Below, one piece after another: positions 32,849-34,046 of a DNA stretch of 34,046 nucleotides. This DNA comes from an uncultured Variovorax sp. Its GTDB lineage: Bacteria > Pseudomonadota > Gammaproteobacteria > Burkholderiales > Burkholderiaceae_C. The first letter of the stretch is position 1. Each line of letters begins with the position of its first letter. Location: NCBI GenBank assembly GCA_913776885.1, contig CAJYQC010000139.1, positions 1 to 34,046 of the forward strand, in the 5' to 3' direction. The translations under genes and the position numbers were made by a program. The notes under the pieces are model-generated. The model saw nothing but the letters and a program-made list of their open reading frames with translations, was not told the origin of the DNA and did no database searches.

Positions 32849-32941
32849 GAGTTGCCCAAGCTTTGTGGGGAGAACGGCCGAAGGAACCTTCGGACTGCGG
32901 CCGCGACCCAATGAATCGTTGAAATCGCGGAAATATCGAAC

Positions 32942-33895
32942 ATGTCACCTTCTGAAACAAAGTCCATCGTTACCCTGAGCCTGCTGGCCGCCTTCGTCGA
33001 CGGCGAGAAGCACGAGCGCGAGCGCGCCGAGATCAAGCGCATCGCGGAAGGCCTGTCGCAGGCAGACGGTCTGAACCTGCCGACGCTCTACCAGGACGTG
33101 CTGATGAAGCGGGTGTCCCTGGCATCGGTGGCGGGCGAGCTCAAAAGCCCGGAAGCCAGGCAGCTCGCCTATGAAATGGCTGTGTGCGTCTGCGATGCGG
33201 ACGGCACGCAGTCTGAGGCGGAGCGGATGTTCCTGGCCGACGTGCGCACTTCGCTGGGCCTGGACGCCTCGGCGGCCGCTTTCTCGCAGAAAGCCGAGGA
33301 AATCGCCGCGGTGCCGGTGGCTGCCACCGCAGCGGCGGCCTCGGTGCCAGCAGCGATGCCCGCTGCCCCGAAGAACCCCGACACGGCGGAGCTGGACAAG
33401 TCGATCCTCAACGCCGCCATCCTCAACGGCGCGCTCGAGCTGCTGCCCGAAACGCTCTCGACGATGGCGATCATTCCGCTGCAGATGAAGCTGGTCTACC
33501 GCATCGGCAAGTCGTATGGCTACGAGCTCGACAGCGGCCACATCAAGGATTTCCTGGCGACGGTGGGCGTGGGCCTGACCTCGCAGTACCTGGAGCAGGC
33601 CGGGCGCAAGCTGTTGGGAGGCCTGCTCGGCAAGGTCGGCGGCGGCCTGCTGCGCGGACTGGGCAACCAGGCCGTGAGCTCGGGCATAAGCTTCGCTTCG
33701 ACCTACGCCCTCGGCCACGTCGCCAAGCGCTACTACGCAGGCGGCCGCACGCTCTCCACGCAGATGCTGAAGGACGCCTTCTCGGGCGTGGTGAAGGAAG
33801 GCCAGAGCCTGCAGACGCAGTACCTGCCCGCCATCCAGGAAAAGGCCCGCACGCTCGATGCAGGCAAAGTGCTCTCGCTAGTCCGCGGCGCTTGA
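32942..33895 (+). CDS. TerB-like / DUF697 protein
   Basis: In this 317-residue protein the N-terminal part (about 5-115) is a helical TerB-like domain with acidic positions (DGEKHERERAEIKRI, CDADGTQSEAERMF). An Ala/Pro-rich linker follows. The C-terminal half is a DUF697 domain (about 150-290), with LNGALELLPETLSTMAIIPLQMKLVYRIGKSYGYEL and a glycine-rich membrane-prone segment (LLGGLLGKVGGGLLRGLG). DUF697 occurs in YcjF-type GTPase-associated membrane proteins; TerB relates to tellurite resistance and phage-type stress. No GTPase gene is adjacent. The Shine-Dalgarno is weak, and the promoter must lie in the oriC-like region. Confidence 0.85.
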   Translation: MSPSETKSIVTLSLLAAFVDGEKHERERAEIKRIAEGLSQADGLNLPTLYQDVLMKRVSLASVAGELKSPEARQLAYEMAVCVCDADGTQSEAERMFLADVRTSLGLDASAAAFSQKAEEIAAVPVAATAAAASVPAAMPAAPKNPDTAELDKSILNAAILNGALELLPETLSTMAIIPLQMKLVYRIGKSYGYELDSGHIKDFLATVGVGLTSQYLEQAGRKLLGGLLGKVGGGLLRGLGNQAVSSGISFASTYALGHVAKRYYAGGRTLSTQMLKDAFSGVVKEGQSLQTQYLPAIQEKARTLDAGKVLSLVRGA

Positions 33896-33913
33896 GCGAG
33901 CAATTCCAGAACA

Positions 33914-34000
33914 CCGCGGAACCGGCTTCGCCGGGCCACAGGTGTTGCCCCCGGCGAGGTGGCAGGCGAAGCGACACGAAGTGCGCGAAGCCTGGGGGAG
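33914..34000 (+). repeat. Comamonadaceae-type intergenic repeat, copy A
   Basis: It starts CCGCGGAACCGGCTT and continues with GCCGGGCC, CAGGTG and GCCCCC, ending in GCCTGGGGGAG. The CCGGC...GCCGG part can form a hairpin. The interior differs from the copy at 31481, while both ends are conserved. Confidence 0.7.
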
Positions 34001-34046
34001 TACTGAGGGCCTGCTCACACTGTTTCCGGGGTCGCGTTGGTGCCCC

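Larger units (their letters stand above)
32376..32941. other. 566-bp divergent intergenic region with DnaA boxes (oriC-like)
   Basis: No convincing reading frame is seen here. It is much more AT-rich than its surroundings. It has a T-rich tract, a pyrimidine-rich stretch (about 32478-32509), four tandem TAG triplets (32514-32525), the inverted repeat GACAAG-CA-CTTGTC near 32571-32584, two perfect DnaA boxes and one weaker one. AT-rich pieces lie near 32755-32800. It could be a replication origin, a plasmid- or chromid-type origin, or a promoter region with DnaA-controlled genes. dnaA, dnaN, rpmH and parAB are not in the window. Confidence 0.6.

Noticed and set aside
1-34046. tRNA, rRNA, CRISPR array, insertion sequence, prophage or riboswitch
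   Set aside because: I looked for cloverleaf-like stretches, regularly spaced repeats, transposase or integrase motifs and known riboswitch cores by eye and found none that hold up.

Overview
The window is GC-rich and densely packed. Its gene families (PHA phasin, GntR/FCD regulators, YbhP-ClsB-YbhN, CreBCD, exosortase, DUF697 protein) and its short intergenic repeats suggest a betaproteobacterium of the Comamonadaceae, most likely Variovorax-like. This assignment rests on gene content and repeat style, not on a database match. I saw no rRNA, tRNA, CRISPR array, insertion sequence or phage gene.

Left part (1-5.97 kb): a catabolic locus. A fused 2Fe-2S/FAD oxidoreductase, cut by the window edge, is divergent from an operon of a DapA-family aldolase/lyase, a polar amino-acid ABC binding protein, its permease, a hydantoinase/dihydropyrimidinase and a GntR/FCD repressor. 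A cluster of GTATAC repeats lies between the divergent units and is the likely operator. No ABC ATPase is present.

Middle part (6-18.3 kb): mostly envelope and accessory genes. These are a MORN-like secreted protein, two small membrane proteins, a tandem pair of paralogous secreted proteins, a membrane metallophosphoesterase, a phasin, a PagL lipid A deacylase, a ybhP-clsB-ybhN operon, an exported low-complexity protein, an LTXXQ/Spy-like protein, an NAD(P)H/FMN oxidoreductase and a pirin.

Right part (18.3-32.4 kb): the most interesting region. A five-gene minus-strand operon encodes a VIT/VWA surface protein with a PEP-CTERM-like tail, an exosortase, an EpsI-like partner, a GT51 transglycosylase with an extra N-terminal region, and a GNAT acetyltransferase. 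Divergent from it run creD, a membrane-anchored NagZ-like GH3 protein and a class A PBP1A. CreC and CreB are encoded about 6-8 kb further on. The shared divergent promoter region holds a perfect CreB-type box (TTCAC-N6-TTCAC). This suggests that a dedicated exosortase/target pair is controlled together with a cell-wall stress regulon.

Right end (32.4-34 kb): a 566-bp divergent intergenic region carries two perfect consensus DnaA boxes, a tandem TAG run and AT-rich stretches. It is followed by a TerB/DUF697 protein and a Comamonadaceae-type intergenic repeat whose second copy overlaps the annotated start of creC.
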